Below, piece by piece: positions 1-7,281 of a stretch of DNA of 57,712 bases. The position numbers were made by a program, and so were the translations under genes. Every line of letters starts with the position of its first letter. Position 1 is the stretch's first letter. The stretch comes from Dehalococcoidia bacterium (lineage in GTDB: Bacteria; Chloroflexota; Dehalococcoidia; GIF9; AB-539-J10). The notes under the pieces were generated by a model. It saw only the letters and a program-made list of their open reading frames with translations. It was not told the origin of the DNA and ran no database searches. Location: the NCBI GenBank assembly GCA_021162545.1, contig JAGGYM010000058.1:1-57712 (forward strand), in the 5' to 3' direction.

Positions 1-750
1 GATCTGGAGTGGCTCTATGACAGGCTCAAGAAGAAGGAGAAACTGCCCAGCACCGCTTTTGCTTCGCCATGGGAGACGTTACGGGTTTACCAGGAAGTAG
101 CTCGCCACTGTCAGTCGATTCTTTATATTTTTATGTCCTCATCCCTTACCAGGGGCTACCAGGCGGCTTTAGAGGCCAGGGAGATGGCCAGGGAAAGCCT
201 GCCAGGAGTGAGAATAGAAGTTGTTGATTCCCGTACGGTTGAGGCAGGAGAAACTCCTATCGTTATCGAGGCAGCCAGGGCAGCAAAGGAAGGCAAGGAT
301 CTCGACAATATCCTCGGCCTGGTTCAGGATAGAGTAGCGAAGGTGATCAATCTGCAGGCATTCGATACCCTCTTCTACAGGGACAAGATGGGCAGGATAT
401 TTAAGGCTAAACCCTGGGCCGATTCCGAGGCATCATGCCGCTTTAAGGCACTTCTTGAGATCGATGCCTCTACTAACGGGGTAACCAGGCCGGTAACGAG
501 GGCCAGGACCAAGAATCAGCTGCTGAGGAAGATGGTCGATATAGTTGTCGAGAGGGCCGGAGATAAAGGGATTCATGTTGCCATAGTTCACGCTAACGTC
601 CTTGAGCAGGCAGAGGCACTCAGGGAAATGCTTCTCTCGCGCTGCCAGTGCGATGAGCTTTGCGTCAGCGAGGCTTCCCCGGTAACGGCTGTTCAGACTG
701 GAGGCGGCTTGCTTTCGCTGGGATTCTATGGCAATGGTATCAGGCGGTGA
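1..750 (+). CDS. DegV family protein, 5' truncated by the window edge
   Basis: The frame is open from base 1, so the track start at 133 is internal. Upstream codons read LPSTAFASPWE, matching the DegV segment that normally reads LPSTSQPSPG, followed by the S-S-x-L-T-x-G-Y fatty-acid-binding stretch. DegV proteins bind a fatty acid and, in FakB-type members, present it to the FakA kinase for phospholipid synthesis in the cytoplasm. About 250 residues of the usual ~280 are visible; the N-terminal part lies outside the window. No FakA-like DAK domain gene is nearby, so a FakB role is only inferred. The next gene starts 60 bases downstream on the same strand. Confidence 0.85.
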   Translation, partial: DLEWLYDRLKKKEKLPSTAFASPWETLRVYQEVARHCQSILYIFMSSSLTRGYQAALEAREMARESLPGVRIEVVDSRTVEAGETPIVIEAARAAKEGKDLDNILGLVQDRVAKVINLQAFDTLFYRDKMGRIFKAKPWADSEASCRFKALLEIDASTNGVTRPVTRARTKNQLLRKMVDIVVERAGDKGIHVAIVHANVLEQAEALREMLLSRCQCDELCVSEASPVTAVQTGGGLLSLGFYGNGIRR

Positions 751-810
751 TAGTCCAGAATAGTTCCGGGCCAGCAGGTAGGCCAACATTGAGAAAGGAA
801 GGTTAAAACA

Positions 811-2001
811 ATGAAAATGGTGCTAAAGAAAGGAATCGTTTTGCTGCTGGCGGCAGTTTTCGCCCTTGGTGGGCTTGTTTCCTGTGCCAGCTATGGGCAG
901 GCAGAGTCATATAAGATAGGCGTCATTGCCTCACAGACGGGAGCCTACAGCGGGCTGGGAATGCAGTCGCTCGAAGGGATGGACATAATCGTCGATAAGA
1001 TCAACCTGGCAGGTGGCATAAATGGTATCCCTGTTGAGCTTGTGGTCTATGATGATAAGAGCAGCTCTGTCGAGGCGGCACGCATAGCCAAGAAGCTAGT
1101 AGATATAGATAAGGTTCACGCTCTCGCCAGTGGCACGGCAACGGCTATGTCTCGCAGCCTGGTCCCGGTGGCCAATGAAGAGCAAGTGCCCATGGTGATG
1201 CTTTCGGGCACCTCCTCTTTCGATGATGAGTTAGGGGCATGGTGTTTCAGGCCTTTTGGCAGCGAGGATGACTATATCGTGCTGTTGCTCAACTATTTGA
1301 GCAAAGAGGTGGGAGTTACCAAACTGGCTGTATTACTGGAGAACAGCGGCTATGGTCAGGGAGGAGATATATTTCTGCCCCAGCGAGTCTCTGATTATGG
1401 CATAGAGATTGTGGAGAAGCAGTACTTCAATCCCGACAGTATCGATTTGACGCCTCAACTGACAAATATAAAGACCTCTGATGCCGAGGCGATATTCATC
1501 TGGGGCACGGGCCCTGCGGGTGCCTTTGCAGTCAAGCAGGCGAGGGATTTGGATATAGCACTTCCTATAGTAGCAACATCTCCTCAGGGTTCTCCTGATG
1601 ACGTTAAAGCCTTTGGGAAGTACTATGAGATGGAGCCCTCCCTTGTCATCCTTGCTTCCAAGATCGACATCTGGGAGCAATTGCCTGATAGCGATTCCGA
1701 CAAGGCTATGTGCCAGGAGTTCGAAAGTTTGTGTGCCGAGAGAGGACATCCGGCAACTATGTGGAACATTGTCGGTGCCCAAATCATCATGCTGATCGAG
1801 GATGGCTTGAGAAGGGGGCAGCCCGATCTGGCAAACGTGCAGGAAGCCAGGAGCCAGCTCAAGGATGCCATAGAAAGCACTGGCAACCTCAGCCTCTTTA
1901 TGGCGAACTACACCATGTCTCCCACGGACCACTGCGGCAACGTGCTACCGAAGGACATGCTGGTTACCTTTAAGGATGGAAAGAAGGTTCTCGTGTCCTG
2001 A
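811..2001 (+). CDS. Branched-chain-amino-acid-type ABC substrate-binding lipoprotein
   Basis: A 396-residue periplasmic-binding-protein family 6 (LivK-like) receptor. Residues 1-25 form a lipoprotein signal peptide with lipobox LVSC, so it should be anchored to the outer face of the membrane. The mature part begins with IGVIASQTGAYSGLG and continues with GGINGIPVELVVYDDKS, typical of this family, which captures amino acids, amides or aromatic acids. The usual livH, livM, livG and livF genes are absent here, so it is an orphan receptor that must share a transporter encoded elsewhere or act as a sensor. A Shine-Dalgarno GGAAGG precedes the ATG. The substrate cannot be told from sequence. Confidence 0.88.
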   Translation: MKMVLKKGIVLLLAAVFALGGLVSCASYGQAESYKIGVIASQTGAYSGLGMQSLEGMDIIVDKINLAGGINGIPVELVVYDDKSSSVEAARIAKKLVDIDKVHALASGTATAMSRSLVPVANEEQVPMVMLSGTSSFDDELGAWCFRPFGSEDDYIVLLLNYLSKEVGVTKLAVLLENSGYGQGGDIFLPQRVSDYGIEIVEKQYFNPDSIDLTPQLTNIKTSDAEAIFIWGTGPAGAFAVKQARDLDIALPIVATSPQGSPDDVKAFGKYYEMEPSLVILASKIDIWEQLPDSDSDKAMCQEFESLCAERGHPATMWNIVGAQIIMLIEDGLRRGQPDLANVQEARSQLKDAIESTGNLSLFMANYTMSPTDHCGNVLPKDMLVTFKDGKKVLVS

Positions 2002-2237
2002 TGCGCCCGATTAGCCATACCCCATATCAGAAGCTGCAATAGCATCCCGGTGTGATAGGGGCGCTGCCCCATACCGTTGAAACCAGAATCCAGAAGGCTT
2101 GTGCCCAGACGCCCTGTCACTTCCCTGAATATGTGCACCTCATCATCCTCTCCCATGAAGTCTGCCAGGGATAGCGTGGTCGAGTGGCCTCAACAATCGA
2201 TATAATTTATAATTGCAAATCCTGAGGAGGCAGCGAG

Positions 2238-2282
2238 ATGACTCCAATCAGCAAGGAAATACGTGAGAAAGGTAGAAATTGA
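2238..2282 (+). CDS. Possible 14-codon leader ORF coupled to the DUF59 gene
   Basis: An ATG seven bases after GAGGAGG opens a 14-codon frame (MTPISKEIREKGRN). Its TGA overlaps the ATG of the DUF59 gene as TGATG. The strong ribosome binding site belongs to this mini-ORF, while the downstream ATG has only a weak GGTAG. That is the layout expected for translational coupling. A TATAAT lies about 35 bases upstream. No similarity to a known peptide was recognised. It may instead be chance, with the DUF59 ATG using another site. Confidence 0.35.
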   Translation: MTPISKEIREKGRN

Positions 2283-2593
2283 TGGCAGATAGCATTTCAA
2301 CACAGCAGGTTCAGCAGGCACTGAAAGAGGTCAGGCATCCCGAAATCAACAATACGCTCTCCAATCTGGGCATGCTTGGAGACGTCAGTATCACAGGTAA
2401 CAGAGTTACGGTTACCCTGATGCTTCCCGTCCTGGAGATACCTGCCCAGGTCAGGGACCATCTGACAAATACCCTGAGCCAAGCACTGGTTGCTCTGAAC
2501 GCAGACCTGCAAGCAGAGTTCAACCTGGTGGAGATGGGGCAGGAGAAACGCGCCAAATTCCTCGCCATGGCCCGCGAGGGTTGGTTAGGCTAG
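2282..2593 (+). CDS. DUF59/MIP18-type iron-sulfur assembly domain protein
   Basis: About 103 residues resembling the MIP18/DUF59 domain found alone or at the N-terminus of Mrp/ApbC scaffold ATPases. The opening VQQALKEVRHPEINNTLSNLGMLGDVSI follows the family pattern L-x-x-V-x-D-P-E-I-x-x-x-[IV]-x-x-L-G-[ML]-[IV]. The usual aspartate of DPE is H here. DUF59 proteins help maturation of iron-sulfur proteins or act in aromatic-ring degradation; which applies here is not evident. The ATG at 2282 is preferred to the TTG at 2279 because it overlaps the TGA of the mini-ORF. No Mrp-type ATPase is adjacent. Confidence 0.75.
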   Translation: MADSISTQQVQQALKEVRHPEINNTLSNLGMLGDVSITGNRVTVTLMLPVLEIPAQVRDHLTNTLSQALVALNADLQAEFNLVEMGQEKRAKFLAMAREGWLG

Positions 2594-2686
2594 GATAAGG
2601 ACAACTCAACCGGTTGGGAGGAACCCCTCAAACGGCCTTTTTGCCAGGCCCAGCGTGATGATTACTCCAAGGAGCCTCTTTGAGCT

Positions 2687-3085
2687 TTACTCCTGGCTTT
2701 CCGGCAGTTGTGGCTGGGGAGAGCCAGACGTGAACTCATCTTTGCCCAGTGACACGAAGATAATGGCCAGTATTCCCAGGACGAGATAGGGCACCAGGGC
2801 ACAGATGGCTCCCGCCAGCGCCAGCCCCCACAACCTTCGCTTCAGCGAATAGATGCCGCCTACTATGGATACCGCACCCAGCACGATTATGGGTATGGCC
2901 GCGACGGTAAGAATTGACATAATACTAGAACCAACCATGGGTGGAATTTGCAGCGATGGGTCAGAAAAGATACAGGCGAATGTTCCTCCCATTACAAGAA
3001 GCAATATGCCGGCGATAACGACCAGAGATCCCGCAATGATGCTCAATATCCCCGCGGTAGTTGGTTTCCAGGTCTTGTTTTCCAT
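2687..3085 (-). CDS. Small membrane protein, DUF4064-like, paralogue of the gene at 22684
   Basis: The track ORF is too long: the ATG at 3085 (MENKTWKP) has a GGGAGGT Shine-Dalgarno nine bases upstream, while the 38 residues before it look noncoding. The product of about 132 residues has four predicted hydrophobic segments and a short polar tail rich in proline and glutamine. It shares the start KTWKPxTAGIL, the core GGIYSLKRRxWGLALAGAIC and the end LGILAIIFVSxGKxEF with the protein at 22684, so the two are clear paralogues. The function is unknown. Family resemblance to DUF4064 is moderate. Confidence 0.75.
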   Translation of the reverse strand: MENKTWKPTTAGILSIIAGSLVVIAGILLLVMGGTFACIFSDPSLQIPPMVGSSIMSILTVAAIPIIVLGAVSIVGGIYSLKRRLWGLALAGAICALVPYLVLGILAIIFVSLGKDEFTSGSPQPQLPESQE

Positions 3086-3346
3086 TTGCCACCTCCCTAT
3101 TCTATCTTTGTCGTCATCATTGTAACATTTGCTGGCAGATGAGCAAATGCTTTTATCCACGTCCACATTCATTTTATGCCCTCTCGCCATAGCGGACACT
3201 TTTCGTCATCGCGCGCGAAGCGGAGCAATTTCAGGCGGACGATTGACAACCAATGGGCAAGGTTGCTAGTGTTTCCCCAAGGATATCTCTACCAGGGGAG
3301 GAAGCAATCACAGCAAAGCGCGATTGAAAGAGTGGTTGAAAGAAGA

Positions 3347-3871
3347 ATGGGTACGGTGAATAACGAGAAAGTTCTCTATCGCGAAGTTCAGCACTTCCGC
3401 CAGGCGTGGTTGTGGGCTTTCCTGATCGCCATTTTGCTCATGGCTGTATATTCCATAGTTCAGCAAATGGCCTGGGGCAGGCCATTTGGCAGCAATCCCG
3501 CACCGAATGTTATCCTGATGGTGATAGTAGCCATTTTTGGCGTTGCTTTCCCCACTTTTTTCTACCTGATGAACCTGACCACGGAAGTTCACGGCGATGG
3601 CCTCTACTTTCGCTTCTTCCCTTTCCACCGTTCCTTTCGCGTAATCCCATGGAGAAATTTGAAAGAATGTGGAGTGCGGAATTACAGCGCTCTCAGAGAT
3701 TACGGTGGCTGGGGCATCCGGTATGGCAGGGAAGGCAAGGCCTATAACGTCAGTGGCAATCGCGGAGTGCAACTAAGACTAACCAACGGCGACATGATTT
3801 TGATCGGTTCTCAGCGGCCGGAAGAACTCTTTGAAGCCATTGATCTGGCCATTTCACACGGCAGCAGATAA
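3347..3871 (+). CDS. DUF6141-like membrane protein
   Basis: The track begins at 3176, but similarity to the family starts at the ATG at 3347 (MGTVNNEKVLYREVQHFRQ). This gives about 174 residues. Two hydrophobic segments (about residues 20-40 and 55-78) are followed by a soluble PH-like tail with GGWGIRYG and AYNVSGNRGVQL, typical of DUF6141. The function is not known; the C-terminal fold resembles membrane-associated PH domains (inference). The Shine-Dalgarno is weak (GAAAGAAGA), leaving some doubt over the exact start. It stands alone, divergent from the small membrane protein gene upstream. Confidence 0.75.
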   Translation: MGTVNNEKVLYREVQHFRQAWLWAFLIAILLMAVYSIVQQMAWGRPFGSNPAPNVILMVIVAIFGVAFPTFFYLMNLTTEVHGDGLYFRFFPFHRSFRVIPWRNLKECGVRNYSALRDYGGWGIRYGREGKAYNVSGNRGVQLRLTNGDMILIGSQRPEELFEAIDLAISHGSR

Positions 3872-3978
3872 AGACATCGTCATGGTGAAGATTGTTGTCG
3901 GTGAGCTTTTGGATATGCTGTATACTGTTTAACGCTGTGGTGAAAGGACACATTCCAGGACGATGACAGGAAAGCTGC

Positions 3979-4728
3979 TTACCTGCGGCAACATCCGTCC
4001 AGAAGAGAGCTAACCTCCTGAAAGGAAATTTCACGCACCTGTCCTTCCCTCAGTACACCTATTTTGAATGTTCCCATGCGAACCCGCTTCAGCGCCAGCA
4101 CGGAATGCCCCAGACTGTCGAACATGCGGCGCACCTGTCGCTTCCTGCCCTCGCGTATCGTCAAGCTGTAATTGAAAGGTGGCGATGCATTTACTTCCTT
4201 TACCACGGCGGAACTGGTGATGCCATCTTCCAGGAGAATGCCCCCTCTAAGTTTCTCTTTCTCCTTTGGCTTAAGTCTGCCCTCGATGGATATGAGATAT
4301 TCCTTCTCGTGATTGAATTTGGGATGCGTAAGCCGGTAGGTTAGCCTGCCATCGTTGGTGAGAAGCAGCAAGCCAGTACTATCCCTGTCCAGTCGTCCCA
4401 CGGGGTGCAGTCTCAGGTCTCGATATTTTGAAGGCAATATGTCCATGACCGTTTCGCGGCCACGGTCGTCTCTCGTCGTGGAAATGACGCCTGCAGGTTT
4501 GTTGAGCATCAGGTAAACAGGAGCTTCGGCTTTCAGCTTGACCTGCTCATCCCCTATAGTGACGGTGTCCCCTTCCACATCCACAGGGTGCAAAAGGTCC
4601 TCTACTGTCTCACCATTCACCCGTACATTGCCCTGCATTATGGCGCAGGCCACTCGTCGCCGGGAGCCTGCCCCACAGCTTAGCAGCACCCTGAGCAGCG
4701 TCATTGGTTTCTCTTCACTCCGTTTCAT
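3979..4728 (-). CDS. 16S/23S rRNA pseudouridine synthase, RsuA/RluB family
   Basis: Converts a specific uridine of rRNA to pseudouridine. An N-terminal S4 RNA-binding domain (LLRVLLSCGAGSRRRVACAI ... VRVNGETV) is followed by the catalytic domain. The motif HPVGRLDRDSTGLLLLTNDG carries the catalytic aspartate of the family. The C-terminal IREGRKRQVRRMFDSLGH is the usual RsuA/RluB element. Length is about 250 residues, as expected. Starts are possible at GTG 4767, ATG 4728 (preceded by GGGAAAGAA) and ATG 4704; 4728 is a compromise. RluB is more likely than RsuA by length, but the target nucleotide cannot be told. Confidence 0.9.
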   Translation of the reverse strand: MKRSEEKPMTLLRVLLSCGAGSRRRVACAIMQGNVRVNGETVEDLLHPVDVEGDTVTIGDEQVKLKAEAPVYLMLNKPAGVISTTRDDRGRETVMDILPSKYRDLRLHPVGRLDRDSTGLLLLTNDGRLTYRLTHPKFNHEKEYLISIEGRLKPKEKEKLRGGILLEDGITSSAVVKEVNASPPFNYSLTIREGRKRQVRRMFDSLGHSVLALKRVRMGTFKIGVLREGQVREISFQEVSSLLDGCCRR

Positions 4729-4928
4729 TTCTTTCCCGGGTTTCTTTCCCTTCGATTCTCCAGACACATCAGCGGTTTTATTCTGTATCGCGGTGGTCGC
4801 TGGATTTAGATTTGCTCTGGTTTTCTCCGTCTAATCTTAGCTGCCCCGGCAAATTCTGTCACCTGCCACCACGGCACGGCCAGACAGGGTCACCGGCGAG
4901 AACACTCCAGCGCTGTGCTTATAGAGCA

Positions 4929-5221
4929 TTGGGCTTCTTCGTCACCCTGGCGGGGGTAAGCATCGCCCTGCATTTTGTCTTTCTCCTGCCGGGAAAGTTC
5001 CTTCAAACCGTTGTCTTTGAAGGATTTCTCTTGAGACTCCTGGGAGGCGCGCTCGGTTTCTTCCAGGCAGCTATAGGGCTGGTGGTGGTTGCCCTCCTGG
5101 TTTATGCCTACCCCATTACGGAGTGGCTGAAACAAGCGGTGGTAAATTAGAGCTTCTTCCGGTGACAGGGGCAGCATATCCGGAGTTTATGGTTTTGCCG
5201 GGGCTACTCCTTCCGTTCCAG
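4929..5221 (+). pseudogene. CvpA-like membrane protein remnant with a frameshift
   Basis: One frame encodes hydrophobic helices (FFVTLAGVSIALHFVFLLPG and LLRLLGGALGFFQAAIGLVVVALL) resembling the C-terminal half of CvpA/colicin-V-production proteins. It stops at 5150 after WLKQAVVN. The neighbouring frame then continues with LELLPVTGAAYPEFMVLPGLLLPF, which is what CvpA proteins usually carry after the last helix. This suggests a one-base frameshift near 5145. The N-terminal membrane helices expected of CvpA are missing, and no good start codon or ribosome site was seen. The reading is a decayed gene; it could also be a real short membrane protein starting at TTG 4929. Confidence 0.4.
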
Positions 5222-5467
5222 CTTTATGGTTACCGCGTTGGCAGCGTCAGGGCAGTCGAATTCAGGAAGCCCTCCCTCGCCTGGCCACGTTCCGCCGCAT
5301 TGCAGCATGATGATATAGGGAAAGATACTGTGGTAGAAATAACCACACAGTCCATCGGCAGTGCGCCCGTGCAGTTCAAAACTGTCTCCCTCCTTATGCC
5401 CCATGGCACAATTCCCCCTCGTCCTGGTGATGCTCCCGATTACCCTGCATCCAAAGTTCTCCGCCAT
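5204..5467 (-). CDS. TIGR04076 family protein
   Basis: A compact 87-residue cytoplasmic protein of the TIGR04076 type. It has CAMGHKEGDSFEL near residue 20, GLCGYFYHSIFPYIIMLQCGG in the middle and FDCPD near the end, the conserved Cys/aromatic pattern of this family. The molecular role is not established. The ATG at 5467 has GAGGAGGG at good distance. The 3' end overlaps the decayed CvpA-like gene on the opposite strand by a few bases. Confidence 0.75.
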   Translation of the reverse strand: MAENFGCRVIGSITRTRGNCAMGHKEGDSFELHGRTADGLCGYFYHSIFPYIIMLQCGGTWPGEGGLPEFDCPDAANAVTIKLERKE

Positions 5468-5544
5468 TTTGATAGCCCTCCTCTATGATATTCTTCTTCC
5501 CATAAGAGCATGGAAATAAGGGTGGTTGCGCATAGACAACGTGG

Positions 5545-5580
5545 AAAGAGGCAGGCTTCCGCCTGCCTCTTTATTTTCCT
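5545..5580 (+). terminator. Intrinsic terminator-like hairpin
   Basis: A perfect 10-bp stem AGAGGCAGGC / GCCTGCCTCT with a TTCC loop is followed on the plus strand by TTATTTT. It lies between the DUF5679 and TIGR04076 genes, both on the minus strand. Read on the minus strand it is followed only by TTTCC, so it may work in both directions with differing strength. Confidence 0.7.
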
Positions 5581-5672
5581 GGAAGTGGTAACTGCACCAG
5601 CAATTTACCACCTGAGCTATGGAAAGCCTCCATCCTTTTGCTCAGAAAAGATGGATGAAGGTCTCCTGGCAG

Positions 5673-5816
5673 CTAAGCTTTCCCAATGCGGAATACTTTT
5701 GTGCCGCAGACGGCGCAGGTGCCCTGAGTGGCTGGCCTTCCGTTCTTAAGTGTGATTTGCTTGGGGTCTTTGATTTCCACCTTCTTCCTGCACTTCATGC
5801 AATAAGCTGTCGCCAT
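5673..5816 (-). CDS. DUF5679-type small zinc-ribbon protein
   Basis: A 47-residue protein below the track cut-off. It starts MATAYCMKCRKKVEIKDP and ends with QGTCAVCGTKVFRIGK, so it has two CxxC knuckles 25 residues apart, with the sequence pattern of DUF5679. The knuckles are expected to bind one zinc ion, as in ribosome- or RNA-associated zinc ribbons, but no role is established. GGAGGGAG lies at the correct distance before the ATG at 5816. The terminator-like hairpin at 5545 lies just downstream. Confidence 0.8.
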   Translation of the reverse strand: MATAYCMKCRKKVEIKDPKQITLKNGRPATQGTCAVCGTKVFRIGKA

Positions 5817-6210
5817 GGCATCTCCCTCCTCTTTACAAGATTTCCCTTATTCTTACCACAGGGGAAGCCCTACGTCAATAGCACAAGCCTGGTAAAAGCT
5901 TTTTCCTGGCTATTTTTCTGCTATGAGTGTGTCCGAGTAACATCTTAGTCAAAGCTAACCGGGACTGGAAAACAAGCTGCTCCAGCTATGGGGATGGAAT
6001 TGCTTAGACAAGCTCCCGGGAGCACCGGTGGCAGCCACCTCAAGACGGCGTTTGCCTGATATACAAAGAGACCGAGACGAAATTATCAGCCAGGCGTGCC
6101 TGAAACCTGTTTTTCCTGCGCGGATAGCTATGGGGCTTGACAGCCATCTATCGAGAACTTTAACATAGCCACAAGGACTAAAAGAGGAAAACTTAGCATA
6201 ATTTATTGAC
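5817..6210. other. Intergenic stretch without a recognised gene
   Basis: About 390 bases separate the divergent DUF5679 and PlsY-like genes. The 85-residue minus-strand ORF in it (5955..6212) has no recognisable family, no ribosome binding site and a composition unlike a protein. The region presumably holds the two divergent promoters. A sequence CTTAGCATAATTTATTGACATG lies just before the PlsY-like gene, but no convincing -35/-10 pair was identified. Confidence 0.5.
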
Positions 6211-6876
6211 ATGTTGGTTAATATCGCCTGGATCGCTGGAAGTTATCTTTTCGGTACGATTCCCTTTCTTGCTGCTCTGGCCAGGGCGAGCGGACTGAAC
6301 CCCTCACAGGAGGAAGACCTGCATATTGCCTTATGGCATAAAGTTGGCAAAGGCAGGGCTTTGCTGGGGGGCGCTGCTGACTTTATCAAGGGAATCATTC
6401 CTGTACTCGTTACTTTTAGCTTCGAGCTTCCGGTCATCGTGATTGCTTTTTCTGGCGCGGCTGCCATGGCAGGACAGATGTGGCCGCCTTCGCGCTCCGG
6501 CCACGGTGAGAGGGGCAATACCACTGGGGGAGGTGCCGTAATCACCCTGGCGCTGATGTTTCAAGCGTACTTCATTTTTCTTGCTCTCATACCCGCCATT
6601 GCCGGTGTTTCTCTGGCTCTGTTTCGCGAAACGGGCCCTTCAAAGTGGCTGCCCGTGGGCGCGCTTATAGGCTTCGCCGTGGCTCCCCTGGCTTCCTGGC
6701 TGTCTGGACAACCAGGGCACCTGACTCTGGGCCTTCTCGTCATACTCATTCTCATCGTAGTGCGGCGGGTAACCGCAGAGCTCAGGAGCGACCTCAAAAA
6801 GGACAGCGGTACCGGTAGAATATTGCTCAACAGATTTATTTTCGATCAGCCGTTTCTGGAAGGAGAAAAAAAATAG
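6211..6876 (+). CDS. Glycerol-3-phosphate acyltransferase PlsY-like membrane protein
   Basis: A 221-residue integral membrane protein with about five to six helices. It retains PlsY landmarks: GSYLFGTIPF at the N-terminus, the loop motif ADFIKGIIPVL, and GQMWPPSRSGHGERGNTTGGGA corresponding to the G-H-x-F-x-G-K-G-x-x-G loop. PlsY acylates glycerol-3-phosphate with acyl-phosphate, the first step of phospholipid synthesis. The glycine-rich loops are diverged from textbook PlsY: FNGGKG is replaced by RSGHGERGNTTGGGA, so it may be a paralogue with altered activity. The cognate plsX was not seen in the window. Confidence 0.75.
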   Translation: MLVNIAWIAGSYLFGTIPFLAALARASGLNPSQEEDLHIALWHKVGKGRALLGGAADFIKGIIPVLVTFSFELPVIVIAFSGAAAMAGQMWPPSRSGHGERGNTTGGGAVITLALMFQAYFIFLALIPAIAGVSLALFRETGPSKWLPVGALIGFAVAPLASWLSGQPGHLTLGLLVILILIVVRRVTAELRSDLKKDSGTGRILLNRFIFDQPFLEGEKK

Positions 6877-6948
6877 ACGCCTCCCTCCGGTTACCCCGGA
6901 AAACATCACGGAGATCGTCTTCAATTGACAGGTCACGGGAAAATTGTT

Positions 6949-7281
6949 ATGAGCTTTCCTGAAAGCATCGTTCAAAAAGTCTGGGAAAAGGGAATTATCA
7001 ATCTTACCAGCAACCCTGATATATGGCGTCAGGATATGTGCGGCGCCTGGATCGTCAGGGATGATTATGGCGATCGGAATTCACCGTACGGCTGGAAGAT
7101 AACCCGCATAGAACAGAAACCGAAAGCAGGTGGAGATGAAGTTGCTCATCTCCAGCCTCTCCACTGGGGAAACGAAGCCTCTGGTCAGGATGGAATCCTT
7201 ACCTGCAAAGTAGGGGCATGGGGAATAACGAACGTCCACCGGCGACAGGGCACTCAGACGGATATCGTCCTGCCGCAATGA
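6949..7281 (+). CDS. HNH-endonuclease-like protein with altered first histidine
   Basis: A protein of about 110 residues. The N-terminal pattern W-x-K-G...NPDIWRQDMCGAWIVRDDYGDRN and the later GGDEVAHLQPLHWGNEASGQDG match a family of short HNH-type proteins. In that family the centre normally reads E-I-D-H-I; here it reads KITRI, so the metal-binding Asp-His pair is replaced by Thr-Arg. The later histidine (LQPLHW) and asparagine remain. Nuclease activity is therefore doubtful. The ATG at 6949 is preferred to TTG 6925. The 3' end overlaps the HtpX gene on the other strand by 28 bases. Confidence 0.6.
   Translation: MSFPESIVQKVWEKGIINLTSNPDIWRQDMCGAWIVRDDYGDRNSPYGWKITRIEQKPKAGGDEVAHLQPLHWGNEASGQDGILTCKVGAWGITNVHRRQGTQTDIVLPQ

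Noticed and set aside
1908-2156. An 82-codon minus-strand ORF after the LivK-like gene
   Set aside because: No family and no ribosome site; half of it is antisense to the receptor gene.
5590-5630. tRNA-like D-arm sequence (TAGCTCAGGTGGTA on the minus strand)
   Set aside because: No acceptor stem, anticodon stem or T-arm could be formed around it; it is at best a chance match.
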